Positions 11,673 to 23,923 of a DNA stretch of 64,000 bases are shown one piece after another; positions within the stretch are counted from its first letter, which is position 1; each line of letters begins with the position of its first letter. The stretch is from Gremmenia infestans (lineage: Eukaryota; Ascomycota; Leotiomycetes; Helotiales; Hamatocanthoscyphaceae). A model generated the notes under the pieces. The model had not been told where the DNA came from. It did not search any database and saw nothing but the letters and a program-made list of their open reading frames with translations. The stretch is taken from NCBI GenBank assembly GCA_032629725.1, contig JAFEVB010000018.1, positions 372,001-436,000 on the forward strand, read 5' to 3'. A program made the position numbers and the translations under genes.

Positions 11673-14500
11673 TCAATAAACATACGCCGCCTGCGTCAAC
11701 GGCAACGACGTAGCCGCCTCACACGTAGCATGCACGCCATCGGCCTCAACCCTATAACTCTCCGGATCAACCTTCATTTTCGGCATCACATCATTAAATT
11801 TCATATCCCTCTTCCCTATCTTCCGGCAGTTCTTGACGGCCTCGATGCGTTTCTTCAGTCCGTAGGAAGCGATTGTACCGCTTGTAATGGACGATTCGGA
11901 GACGAAGAGGATGGACGTTTGGGGCACGAGGGGCGCGAACATGGGGCGTGAGATTATGGGTTGGACGGTTGGGATGGAGGCGTTGGGGTCACCCTGTTAA
12001 GATTAATTGTTGCTTAGGGGAAGGAAGGGAGGGAGGAAGTAAATGGGCCTGTTCTTACCATTTGTGCGTAAGAGATCAAACCGCTTTTGATCACAGTTGT
12101 AGGTTTCGTACCAAACCAAGCCGGGTCCCAAATTACGAGATCGGCCAGTTTGCCTACTTCGACACTTCCGATTACATGGCCCATGCCCTGTGCAACCGCT
12201 GGGTTGATGGTATATTTGCTGACATATCTCTTCACGCGGAAGTTGTCTGCTCCTGTTCCTTCGTCTTCCTTTAGGGTGCCGCGCTGGACTTTGTTCTTAT
12301 GAGCTGTGTTCCAGGTGCGGAGGATGACTTCTCCGCAGCGACCCATGGCTTGAGAATCCGAAGACATCATACTGATGGCGCCGAGGTCATGGAGGACGTC
12401 TTCGGCGGCGATGGTTTCAGCGCGGATACGGGACTCGGCGAACGCGACGTCTTCGGGGATGTTCTTGGACAGATGATGGCATACCATTAGCATGTCGAGA
12501 TGTTCGTCAAGTGTATTCCTCGTAAATGGTCGTGTTGGGTTGGTTGAGGAAGGCAGAACGTTCGCGTGCTCGACGACACTGATGATATCTGGAGCATGGC
12601 CACCACCAGCACCCTCGGTGTGATATGTGTGGATTGCACGGTCTTTGAATGCTGCAATAGTTGATTCGACGAAGCCGGACTCGTTCAATGTATCAGTGTG
12701 GATGAGACATTGGACATCAAACTCATCACAGACTGTCAAGCAGGAGTCAATAGCTGAAGGGGTCGTGCCCCAATCCTCGTGGAGTTTGAGACCACAAGCA
12801 CCGGCAATTACTTGCTCTCGGAGTGCTAAAGGATTGCTGTCGTTTCCTTTGCCTGTGATTCCAAGGTTGACTGGTAGGGTATCACAAGCCTGGAGCATTT
12901 GACGCATGTAGTTCTTTCCAGGAGTGCAAGTTGTTGCACTTGTGCCAGCACTAAAGGGGCGTTAGCTAGGTTCCTTTTCGAAGATTTAGCAACCTACCTA
13001 GGGCCCGTTCCTCCTCCAAGCATAGTGGTAATACCAGATGAGATTGCTTCATACACTTGTTGAGGGCAGATGAAATGAATATGAGAATCAAAACCGCCTG
13101 TTGTAATAATCTTTCCTTCTCCAGCAATGACATCCGTGCAAGATCCAACAACCATATTAGGAGCCACACCGTCCATCACATCTGGATTTCCAGCTTTTCC
13201 AATGCCAACTATGACACCGTTCTTGACTCCAATATCTGCTTTATATATACCGCTCCAGTCGACAATCAAGGCATTCACAATAACAAGATCCAATGAAACT
13301 TCATCCGATACTCCAGTAGCCTGACCCATACCTTCTCGTAGAGTTTTACCGCCACCAAACTTGCATTCATCACCGAAAGAAGTAAGATCTTTCTCAACTT
13401 TGACCCAAAGGTCCGTGAAGCCCAGTCTAACAGTATCGCCAGTAGTAGGGCCAAACATAGTGCAATAAGCAGCTCTATCCATCTCAAACATATCAATATG
13501 TGCAGCATCACCGATAGCAGTAGGAACATGGGCGAAACCTGCTTGTTGAAGGTTGGAAAGGATGTCCTCGACACGAGAAAGATCCACCTTGCCAGTAGCA
13601 ATGTGATTCCCACCACGAATGACCTTTTTTCCGCCAATCTCAACAAGCGTAACAGTCTTGGCATCTCCAGGCTCGAAACGGACAGAAGTTCCTGCGGCGA
13701 TGTCAAGGCGATATCCATATGCTTTGATACGGTCGAACTCGAGCTGAGGATTTGTCTCGATGAAGTGATAATGGGAACCAATCTGCCAGTCTTAGCGATT
13801 ATTTACCAATTCCCCCGAGATGAATACCTGAATTGGACGATCTCCTTTACTTGTAACCTTCAATCTAATCCTCTTTCTGCCCTCATTCAGCACCACCTTC
13901 CCCTTGACCGTCACAACCGCACCCGGCTGCTTCGTAGCCTCATATTCTTCGGCTGCAGGCATTTCAAACACATTTATATCTGGGATGGGCAAGAAGCTGC
14001 CGTACAAAGCTTTCGCAAGATCGCCATCATCACTGCTGATTGGGTGGTGGACCGTGACGAGGTAGGTTCCCGTGGGAAAGGTGCCTTCGACCATGATCTC
14101 TGTGAGAGTCGAGCAGACGGACGGGAGAACATGGCGGCGACCAAGTATAGTGGCCCCGATTGACATGAGGTCTGCCACTGTGTGATTGCCATCGCGGATA
14201 AGCTTCCAGCTGTTAGGTCTGGTGTTTTATGCTAACGAGGGGGCGGAGAGGGACTTCTTGAAGATTGTTCGCGATAAGAGCCTGGATCAAGAGTTAACTA
14301 TGCTATGCCATTGAGCTGAGGCATTGACGGATACTGACTGCTGCTTCTGAGTGATTCAGCTTCACGCCTCGAGCAAGTCGTCGCTGTGCAAGGAAGCCTA
14401 GCTGGGAAATGACCAGCTTGTCTAGCTATGTGAACTTGTGAGCGAGGTCTTCAATTAGGAAGTACTGGGCTGGACGAACTTCTTTGGGGACGAGATGCAT
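11673..14500 (-). CDS. URE1: Urease (nickel-dependent urea amidohydrolase), single-chain fungal type
   Basis: Seven exons are predicted: 14500-14480, 14425-14339, 14281-14255, 14202-13828, 13782-12998, 12950-12059 and 11993-11673, giving 835 residues, the usual length for plant/fungal urease with gamma, beta and alpha parts fused. The three tiny 5' exons join to MHLVPKELDKLVISQLGFL and VKLNHSEAAALIANN, matching the gamma part. The active site is intact: nickel ligands in SHIHF (about H404/H406), the carbamylated lysine in GLKLHEDWG (about K487), HTDTLNESGF, HTYHTEGAGGGHAPD, the flap/catalytic VCHHL and the MMSSDSQAMGR aspartate. It hydrolyses urea to ammonia and carbamate in the cytosol and needs UreD/F/G accessory proteins; none is encoded in this window. 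Exon 7 encodes the C-terminal MFAPLVPQTSILFVS block. Confidence 0.97.
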
Positions 14501-15026
14501 CTTGAACTAGTCAATGGCTGAACACCAGTTACAAGTGGTTATAGCTTCGAAATAGCTTCAATTGCCTGACGATGTTGTCCCAAGTTGTTTACCCCGCGTT
14601 GTGAGCTTCTGCGATGCTTCTGCGATAAGATAGTGGCATTTACAGTAGCCCGGGTTGGCGGTAGCAGTTCTTGGCAATGCTATGTGGGCATAAGAGGGGA
14701 GACTCATTAGTTGGTATTTTAGCTGTGGAGTAGTTTCTCGGATTGTTTTGAATCTTTTGGTATTTCATCCAACATTTCTATCGTTATATATACATCCGGC
14801 CAGGCATTTACAGGTATGTTGACCAATGTCCTCTGCTCCAAGAAACCCCTCTAATGCACCATTTCGCCATATTTGCACAATCCTATGATCCTATCCTTCA
14901 TGATTTCATGATTTCATGACTCTAATAGATGCAAACCTTCTCGCCCAATATAAACGCCCATAATACCGAACCTCAACGCAACGCAACGCTATACGCAAGA
15001 CCAGACTGCATATATCTCCCAAACCA
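14501..15026. other. Intergenic region (urease promoter / RING gene 3' end)
   Basis: This gap carries the urease promoter on its left and the 3' flank of the RING gene on its right. A direct repeat CATGATTTCATGATTTCATGA lies near 14900. No gene seen. Confidence 0.45.
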
Positions 15027-17002
15027 TTACGTGAAACCAGGGAATGCCTTTGACAGAGTTTGCTTCCCTGCGAATATGTTAGCTATTACCTTGCTCATGG
15101 GCTAGTTGTTACTCACACTTTGGACGCTGCTGTCGCTCACTAGCCTCATCCGGATCTTGAATTGGAGTTTGAGATGCTGCTATCTCTCGTATCCTCTGCC
15201 CCACTACCTCTTGGCGTGTAGGATCATGTGGTATTTCCTGACCAAGGACTGAGGCTCCAGGTGGTGTGAGCAGAGCGTTTGTTATGTACACTGGTTGTGC
15301 CTCTGGTACCGGCGATAATTCCTGACTCGACTGCGGATCCGACATAGGATTGTTCTTAAGCTTCCAATTTATATTCTTAATCCGACCCCATACTGTACTT
15401 GATTCTGCTTTTGTACTTCCGTCGTATAATATTATCCTATGCCGTAATCTTCGCAGATTTCGTTCACGACGAACCATCGCATTAGTTATTTTGGTTGGGC
15501 AATAACCGGGAAGCAATGCACTCTGCTTGCATACGGGACAGAGTGAACTGCTCGATCCCAAGAAAGTGTCGATGCAGTCTGGATGAAATATATGGCCACA
15601 GGGAAGCTCCCTGATTTCTGTTACACCCACTTCAAAATCATCAACACATATATGACAGGTAGGTTGTGAATATGGCAAGAACTTATGGACAAAATACGAG
15701 TCTGGAGTAGAAGCACGGCCGTCAACTAGAATCACTTCCCGGGGTATAGCCGTCCCATAATCTCGAATTTCTGATTGGGAAGTTGTACCGGCCGAGAAGC
15801 TTGTTGGGAGATGTCGCTCAGTGGTGGTAGCAGTCAGACTTCTCTTATGTAAAGGCGATGGCGGAAGCGATGTTTCGCCCTCGTCGTTATATATAAAAAG
15901 AGGAAGTCGATCAATGAGGCTATGTGGTACGGCAAGGCGTTTAATTCCAAGGGCCTCGAGATTGACTTCTCCATTCGCCACCCGGCGGCGGAGAGAATGA
16001 CGCCGCCATCGTTGGATGAGATGCATAGCGGATGAGGTAGACCCTAGAATAACAACGAGGACTGCAATTACAAGAAGCAAGAAAACCCAAAATCGGGGCA
16101 GAGTTGATGAATTTGAGTTGTCGATAACGGTGTATAGCCGGACGTAGCTTCGAGGGTCTATACCAGGAAGCTCTGATATTTGGTGGCCGTAAGGAACACT
16201 TGTCATGTTTCCTGAGTAAAGACTCAGTGCATGCATCAGCCGGTCACCATAATATCCAGGAATTGTATATACTGGATACTGAGTCTTCGTCTTCCAGGCA
16301 CCACCATCCTGGAGATTCCAAACTGGATCGGAAGGCGATGGAGGCGTAGTTGTGTCATTGTCAGGAAGATAGAATATAAATGCTCGATTTGGGTCTTGAC
16401 GGGCGGCACCCATATATTCTCGGGTGCATTTAACATTGATCCAAGGAGCGACGGCTATTAGAGTGAAGTCTGTTGGGGGTAGGTTGGCTTGTCTAGTAGC
16501 ATTGGTTGGTACGTATGCTGTGGAGACGTTATAGCATTCGCTGTGCGCTTCTAGGTCGGGTACATAAAGAAATCCACCCGTGGTACCACCTCGGTCGGCA
16601 TTTTGCGTAGACAGTGTTTGAATCTTATCTTGGAGGTCCTGGTAGAATGAGAGATTGGGCTGTTCGGAAGGTCAGTCGCGTCGTTGTGGAACTAGGCAAG
16701 GTACAAGATACGTACGGACACTTGTGAGACGTTGTTATCGAGTTGCGCGTCGGTGGCTGTGTTACCCCATTCTTCGTTGGGGAAGAGTAGTCTAGGCCAT
16801 GATCAGCTATTTGAAGATTTGAATTGGTCGCATGTTGGGTGGATTGATGTTAATGTTGATGTTGATGTTGATGTTGATGTTGATGTTGATAATGCGGCTC
16901 AGGTGAGGGCCGGGGATAGAAATAAGCAGCGGGCAAGACGTACACATAAGATTTTATCTGATTCGCCGCTATGGAGTCAAAGTCAGTACAGTACCGGTAC
17001 AT
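15027..17002 (-). CDS. Membrane-anchored RING-H2 E3 ubiquitin ligase (PA-TM-RING/RNF13-like)
   Basis: Exons 17002-16944, 16791-16716, 16659-15117 and 15067-15027 give 572 residues. The lumenal half has FDSIAANQIKSYV and several N-glycosylation sequons (NNSNSST, NATR). One transmembrane helix follows (RFWVFLLLVIAVLVVILG), then a cytosolic RING-H2: C-x2-C in CHICVDDF, CGHIFHPDC, and CPVC. The last exon is found because the apparent stop follows a GTGAGT donor; splicing to 15067 gives the C-terminus WKQTLSKAFPGFT. Such ligases sit in endomembranes and ubiquitinate membrane or vacuolar cargo. The start is uncertain: 17002 gives no signal peptide, so another 5' exon probably exists. The second and third exon joins keep the frame exactly. 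Confidence 0.78.
16846..16890. repeat. Hexanucleotide microsatellite (TTGATG)n
   Basis: About seven tandem copies of GTTGAT with one imperfect unit. It lies inside the first predicted intron of the RING gene (16943-16792), so length changes would not touch the protein. Confidence 0.9.
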
Positions 17003-18009
17003 AAAACTATTCCAGCCTTGGTAGTAGTAGGGAGAATAACAGAAAGGGACATCGAGCTATGGTAGGAGCCAAGAAAGTGTGCATCCCCCAGATCTGGGCG
17101 CCCAGATGCCAAGGCTGAACAAGGACAACGGAATGAAAGCAAACGAACGCACACATCTTCAGCACAGCAAGGGCCGGCAAAGCGCAGAGCGTCTTCCAGC
17201 TCGCAGCAGGGCGTTCGCTCTGCGCGTATTATGGGCCAACATGCGTACAAAGGGTTGTTCGAGGGTCAGGATACTGATCGTCGTGCAAAGCGTCGTTGAT
17301 GAGGGACACCGATAAAGGACAAATGCCAAGAGTCTTGACGGGGTGTCAGAAAAGCTTGTCTGAGATGATCTTCACTACAGTACGTACTGCCTGCGTGCTG
17401 TGTCTCGCTTCTCTGCGTATCAGCACTCACATACGGACGGGACGGACTCAGGACTGAGGAGAGCAAGACCAGGCTAGCCTGGACTCTGAGGCAGGGGAGA
17501 GGAAAGGATGGGATGGGATGGTGATGGGATAAATAGATATGGAGATGGAGATGGACGGTTTTCTTGCTTCAGAAATATTCGCACGTAAGAAGTTTCTTCT
17601 CATGCATCTACTCGTACAGTCCCTAACAGCCTTACTATACTATAAACTTAAAACACGGTTTGTGCTGCGCATCGGACAATAGACAGACACCGCACCGGCT
17701 GAAATAGATTCAGACTGCGGAGCCAAATCATTCCGTCCCGCGATACGATAGCTACAGTACAAGAGTCACTCTTATCGTATCGCCTTGCCGCATCTTGCAA
17801 CTTGCAAGGGCTGCTTATGCGCCCGTAGCGTAGCTCCACTCAGTAACCTTAAACTCTCTTCTCTCCATCTCTAACTTCACTATGACGCAGATTCAACGAC
17901 CGCAGCCTCAACTGTGAATTCACATGTACATGTACACCACACCTGGGATTTAAACCCCACCACAAGCCTATTGCGCTCATCGCCCACCCTCACCTCACCC
18001 TCACCCACA
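17003..18009. other. Divergent promoter region between the RING gene and ADA3
   Basis: About 1 kb between two divergently transcribed genes. It holds the missing 5' end of the RING gene, a GGATG-type tandem repeat near 17505-17525 and pyrimidine-rich sequence before ADA3. A minus-strand frame at 16969-17250 overlaps the RING start but is in the wrong frame to be its N-terminus. Confidence 0.5.
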
Positions 18010-20112
18010 ATGCCCCCACTTCCTAGTCAGAAAGGCACCGGCAAGAAGGGCAGAGACCCGCGTCAGAGTCGCAGTCGCAATACCACGCCCAGCATCATCG
18101 GCACCTCCACCTCTTTATCCCACACCGAGTCTGGTGAGACTGGGCTCCTCGAGCTTCCCAAAGACAAGTTCCCGACATCGCCTGACTTTGGCGACTATGT
18201 TGCGCTTGCAATCCCCAGCTCTAAAGACTTGGAAGCCCTTTCCGACAAATTGAAGCGGCTCATGGCCGTCATCGAGACTCGGGGTGACATCTGCAACAAA
18301 GGAATGCGCCTCATGGTGGAGATGAGAAAAGATAGACAAGATGACATCGCAAGGCAAAATCAAGAGCAAGAGGTTGTGGAGAAAAAGAAGAGAGACGCCG
18401 CCGAAGAAGAAGAGCGGGGGAGACACAGGGCCAACAAGCTCAAGAGAAGAAAGGATATAAGCGCAGAAGAAAGACCATTGACACATGGCGCACATGGTTT
18501 GGCGCCTCAAGATGGAACAAATCTAGGTTCGTACTGTCATTCATTAAATGGTTTAGCGATTGTTGTGGTGATATGTTCAAGATTTCCAAGGTATAGACGA
18601 AAATCTAACTAGCTATTCTCATCAGACCGATCCTCACCAATACCTCACGTAGGAAAAACATCTCGCAGATTATCCGGCGACGATTCCGCTAGCTCATCTT
18701 TGTCTCCTGTTGTTGCGACACCTGCAGCTACTGGGATGGATGTTGACGACAAGGACGAACGGGCAGTCGACGAAGAAGATTCCAGCTCCGACGAGCATCA
18801 GCCTCCTCCCGCGCCATCAATACCACACCTCCAAACCTTTGGCGACGATCCCACCACATTCCCAGACCCAACAGTATACGATATTCAAGATGTGACCCCT
18901 GATATGGATGATGATACGAAGCGCAAGATATACTCAGTGGCCTATTTTCCAGAATCAAGTCTGGAGAACTTGATCCCTGGGACGCCCCCCGATAAAGATT
19001 TCAGTAATGGGAAAGCTACAAACCAAGTGCAAGCCAATACATTTGCTACTTACCTCGAGCCTTACTTCCGAGCCTACACCGAAGAAGACAGCGCCTTTCT
19101 CCGCGATAGGGGTGATCGTACCACTCCATTTGTCATGCCTCGTCGAGGCAAGAGGCATTATAGCGAATTATGGGCGGAGGAAGATGGTGCTATGGCTCTG
19201 GATAATCCCCTGCATGGTCGTGATAAGCTCCCGGCTAACCAGGGCCGTGGCAGCATTGATACTTTGGATGATGCTATCGCAGAGACGGATCAGATTTCAG
19301 CTGGCCCAGTCTGTTCAAGATTGTTAGCAACCCTTAGACCAGAGCATCGCGCGCCCCCGTCTGAAGAGAAGCCGACGACAAATGGACTTACAAATGGCGA
19401 GGCAAACGTCAACGGAGAAGCCAATGGGGATCTCAGTGATCCTTTTCAAGCATCTGGTGAAGCGGCCCCAGTTCCTCCAGCCACTTACATGACAGACTCG
19501 GCTTCTGAATCTTGGAAGAAAGCCAGTCATCCCAAACTCGAATACTCGCAAGTTGACGAAAGACTCAAGCAAGAACTCCGTCACATCGGTTTCTTACCTC
19601 CTGATCCGGACCCTGACTACGAAGCCCACTATGACGATGAAATTGGTGTACGTCTACGCGCACTTCAGGCGGAGTTGAAGCAACAATCCATCATCAATGG
19701 TGCTCGCAAAGCCAAACTACAAGATCTTGTCAAGGAGCGAATGGCCCACCAAGAATACACTACCATCCTCGAAGATCTCGACAGCCAGGTCCAAACAGCG
19801 TATCTGAAGCGGACACGCACAATGGGCAAGAGCAAGAAGAACAAGCGACCTGGTGGAGCTGGTGGGGGCAGTCACTTTGTTGGTGGTGCTACTGGGATGG
19901 CAAGACCTGGTATTGGCGATATGACCAAGACGGTCATGGAGAGACGGAAGAAATGGATTGAGGGCATTGGGCTTGTATTTGATGACGAGAGGAGCACTGT
20001 TAAAGTACCTCGGTCTTCGAATCCAGGCAGCTCGATCTTCAAGCCGGAGGATATGGGAGAGCTCATCAAGAGGGAGAAGGAGGCTTGGGACGAAGATGCG
20101 GAAGAGGATTAG
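18010..20112 (+). CDS. NGG1: SAGA/ADA adaptor subunit ADA3 (NGG1)
   Basis: Two exons (18010-18526, 18626-20112) encode 667 residues. The start at 18010 follows ACCCACA; an in-frame upstream ATG at 17914 would add a non-conserved N-terminus. The first exon carries a coiled-coil/basic segment (KKKRDAAEEEERGRHR). The second carries acidic linkers, NG repeats (TNGLTNGEANVNGEANGD) and, at about residues 470-640, the Ada3 domain: LKQELRHIGFLPPDPDP, a long helix with LRALQAELKQQ, then a basic KRTRTMGKSKKNKRP and RRKKWIEGIG. In the family Ada3 links Gcn5 and Ada2 in the histone acetyltransferase module and widens Gcn5's substrate use on nucleosomes. Its partner GCN5 is in this same window at 47.1-48.8 kb. 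Confidence 0.9.
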
Positions 20113-20941
20113 GTCTGCAGATAAGTTGCCTTTAGAGGGTTAGGGTGTTACGGGATTGCAATCAGGTGTTTTTGGAGCATAGAGCGCATAGGGAGCATTG
20201 GCGTTTGGGGTGATTTGTAGTATTAAATCCACAACATAGGTATTTTCTGCTTAGCATCGTCTGGTCTTTATCCTACGAGCGTAGGTCAACAAGGTAGTCT
20301 AGACTGGAGTGGTGTTTCTTTGCAGGTACTTGGAAGTCTTATGCCCCACGTCTGCTGCCCTTCTGTTCTACTTATTGCGAACACGATATTCAAAACAGTT
20401 TGCTACCCTAAACGTTGTGCGCTACGATGATATACTCTGGGCAAAAGCAGAAACAATGCATTGCGCTTGTTGTTGACTTGTTGTTGCCGGGATACTGCAT
20501 AGTCTTCATCTATTATTGTGTTGGCTACAAGGAGCTGCGATGTTTGACCTCAGGTGGGCAAGCAAGACGGCACTCGATTGAACATCTTCAAAAGATATCT
20601 CTGTCATGTGCATCGTAATTCAAAGCAGCAACGTGATTTTGCATAGGGATATTCACTCGGCCAGGGACTATCTTTGCAAGATAGTTTTGCCTTTTTATGC
20701 TACCTCTCGCCGCTCTGGGATTGCGAATGTGAACGCGACTTCCCTCAACCGACAACAAACAGAATCGAACCTTCTTGTGAATTACTAACTACCTACCTAC
20801 TTGTAAAACCTTTTATTAGGTTTCATCCTACCAGAGTCTTTCTACGTGAAAGGAAAGGTAGGTCCTTTCCGAGCACGACTTCTTCCTAATCACTCACACA
20901 ACCCAAGTCATTCTCTGTCCTAGATATCTGCAACACACACA
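20113..20941. other. Intergenic region, no gene recognised
   Basis: About 830 bp between two plus-strand genes: the 3' region of ADA3 and the promoter of the orphan repeat gene. It includes a short ACTACCTACCTACTTG run near 20790 and no convincing frame. Confidence 0.5.
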
Positions 20942-23441
20942 ATGGAGTCTCAAAGAGCGGCTCTCGAGTCCCGTGCGCGGGAGTCGAACATCAGTGAAAG
21001 CGACTTGTACCAGTATATCGATATGATGAAGAAAAAGGTCCGAGACAGATCGAGCAGCAGCGATTCTGTAGAGTCCCTCACATGGGAGCATTTCTGTAAG
21101 TTTGAACTCCATTTTCGCACGACGGTAAGCACTTCAAGTAGCTTTGGAAAACAGCTGACATTGACCAGTTCCCGGGGAGTGTTTCCCGGGAAGTGAAGCC
21201 GGAACAGAGCGAGCGGTATTCAAAATGGAGCTCGAGAATGACCAAAACCTTCAACCTTCGAGATTGGACCGCATATTCAGCGACAGCTTGGATCATTCCA
21301 CTACGAGAGCTGCCGTTGCCGATAGAGGAAATAATAGGTGGATCCACGACAAGTATTCTCCCACACTATCCTCGCCCACTAAACACATCCCCCCCTCATC
21401 CGAATCTGAACCGTTCAAGCTACCTGATTACTACAAACCCACCGGGAGCTTGCTTCGAAGTGATTGTTATAGACCAGCAAGAGACGGAGGCGCAACGGCC
21501 CATACTAAGGAGAATGTTTCACTTTCCATGGGGCACTCTCAGACACCTCACTCCACAGGCATCCCAACCGGCCCTAGACAGGACAAGGCACGATCGCAAG
21601 ATGAGGAATTCAGGGACATGGCTATGAGCAATGGCATTACTACTCAAAGATATTTTATGGTTCAAAAGATCTGTAAGGACGAGGTCCGTACTAAGCACCC
21701 GAACAAGGTATTGGATCCGGAGTGGTTGGATTGGGCGGCGCAGTCTATGATGTGGTCGTACTTTTGTGAGTCCAAAAACGTTGTGGTAATAATTACTGAC
21801 TGTATACAGCTTTCAAGAAACCATTTCCGTTCGAAGAGCCGCATTCGGCATTCCCTCGAAAAGGAGCCAGCACTCGCTCTGGCGCATTGGAGCCGTTGAG
21901 GTAAATCTTGCCCCCAGACATCTAATAATTCCGACACAATGAGCTCCCACGCTGACCACCGTTCCTCCCACAGAACACTATCTAACGGAGTCACCAAGGA
22001 AGTAATCAGGCGAGGAAGCCCCTGGCCTACAGAATACTTTACTCTTGAAAAGCAAATGGAAGACAAAGTCAAGCAGCGTGGAGGTCAGAATGCCAGACGC
22101 CAGTTCTTTCAATACCTTCAGCGGATGCGAGACCAAACCAATTCAGAGCATAAACATTGCGAGAAAGCCGTCAAGCACTTTATAGCTGATAGTCTTACCT
22201 GGAAGCAGTTTTGTGAGTACTTCTTATTGTTGCTGCTATATATCTGTCTAATGACTGTATAGTCAAGGAGCCCTTCCCAGGAAATGATCCTATTGGAGGG
22301 CATACAAGGGAATGCATAAAGCGGTCCATGATGGCTGATGATACTTCAGCTAGGTTGAGGCAACCTCTGCCGGCATCTGGGACAAAAGTAGTTCCTGTTG
22401 TACGTTTACCACCATCAATGCCTGCGGTACAGGTTCCACATCAAGTGCAAGCACAAGCACAAGCCCAGATGCCGGCGAAGAAGCCCGAACTTGAATCCCC
22501 GACTCCGCCCCAGGAAGTTGAAACCCCTGAACCTGTGGTTGAAAAGGAGCCCGAACCCATGCATGATACAGCTCTTCAAGTCAATGGCAATCTGATCAAT
22601 TGCTCTACTGCGGATATCAAAAATATTGCCTACTCCATCATGCAAGACGATAAGTTTGAAATGGTTGCAAAGGCATTCAAATGCAAATTCAAAGTCTCCC
22701 ATATTGACAAGAGCGGCAAGCTCATGCTCGAGTCAATTCCGCTTGAGGGGGGTATCTCCGATTGGCCAGGCCAGTTCTTACTACAGTGGGCTACTAAAAT
22801 TTTAGAAGGCGACCCCGTTGAGATGTCTAGTTTTTTTCTAGACTATTGTCGTAGGTTGGCCCTGAGCACAATGTCTCAGTTTAAGGGATGAATTATGTCT
22901 GTTGCTGATATTGATGCTAGAGGCCAACGGGGCACCAAAGGATCTTGTAGAGGGCATAGCCTTACAGGTAGCTGGTATGGACAGCTGGGGAGGAAAATGG
23001 TGGTTGGATTCGTCCAGTGGGCCTGGTTTTGAATGTGCCGATCAGCAATGGGAGCAATATGCCGAGGCCTTCGGGGCCTGTGACATAGATCGGATGATGA
23101 TGGAAGAATCTGCCAAAGTAAGTGGGGCCTTTTCGTTGTTGTCTCACCCGTATGCCACTTACTGATTACGATGTTACTAGACCGAAGGACTACTGAGAAT
23201 GGTCCACGATGAGGAGTCTGGGGAGCTGATCAGCTTGGAGGAATTCAAGAAGAGGACTTTGTGCCGATTCGTCGGACTTGAAGGCAGAGATCTAAATTAC
23301 ATTGCTGAAGCTGAACCCACCTCCTTGGGACATGCGGCTAAGAGGAAGGTTGACGAGGATGACGATCAGACAGAGCGGGAGGAGAAGCGGGTCAAGGTTG
23401 TCGTGGATGCAGAATGTCTCGAGGAAGGTAAAACGTTGTGA
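20942..23441 (+). CDS. Orphan protein with a threefold internal repeat (exon-duplication gene)
   Basis: I do not recognise this protein. Seven exons (20942-21095, 21169-21765, 21810-21900, 21974-22212, 22263-22824, 22880-23117, 23181-23441) give 713 residues in a clean frame. Three copies of a module are visible: YIDMMKKKVRDR...SLTWEHF, YFMVQKICKDEVRTK...SMMWSYF and YFTLEKQMEDKVKQR...SLTWKQF. Each copy is interrupted by a phase-1 intron right after the final Phe codon and followed by a PFP/CFPG box (FFPGECFPG, SFKKPFPFEEP, FFKEPFPGNDP). After them come a Q/A- and P/E-rich linker and a C-terminal half with SWGGKWWLDSS and a basic nuclear-type tail (AAKRKV, EEKRVKVVV). The fifth intron (22825-22879) has a weak GTCTAG donor and is the least certain; without it the protein stops at 22891. 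Confidence 0.65.
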
Positions 23442-23923
23442 GCATTTGATGGTGTATAGGTAGCAAAGGGAATTAAGTGTACAGAGGTATAAACTATTAA
23501 ATGATGTAGGACAATGTGAATGGGATGGGATGGGATGGGGTGGGGAGGTAGCATGGTAAGAGTATGGCTGGATGCTTAGCTGTTGAGATATGGATATATA
23601 GCAAATATCCCTTTATACCGCTTCCTGAAGTTCATATACTCTTACTCTGACTCTTGTGCATGAAATTATCACCCGCTAACACAGGGGAGGACACAGCTGT
23701 GATGTTAGGGACAGGGGTGATCTTAACCTGACACGTGATATGGCGTTCCACCCCACTTCAAGCGCGTCAACATTTTCACCTCTTCGCGAAACCGTTCCGT
23801 CCCGTCCACATGGGCACATTCCAGCATCCTGGTTTACCACCCATCACCACTTCACTTCCCACGTTGTCTTCTTGAACAAACATTGACGACGGGAATGGGA
23901 AACCGCCATTACGAACCGTCAAT
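23442..23923. other. Intergenic region with GGATG tandem repeat
   Basis: A 480-bp gap ahead of the Artemis-like gene. It includes a short GGATGGGATGGGATGGGG repeat near 23521-23540. No gene. Confidence 0.5.

Noticed and set aside
22860..22901. Frameshift or pseudogene interpretation of the orphan gene near its 22891 stop
   Set aside because: A single base shift does not rescue the frame because the other frame meets a TAG in the same stretch; an intron at 22825-22879 does rescue it.
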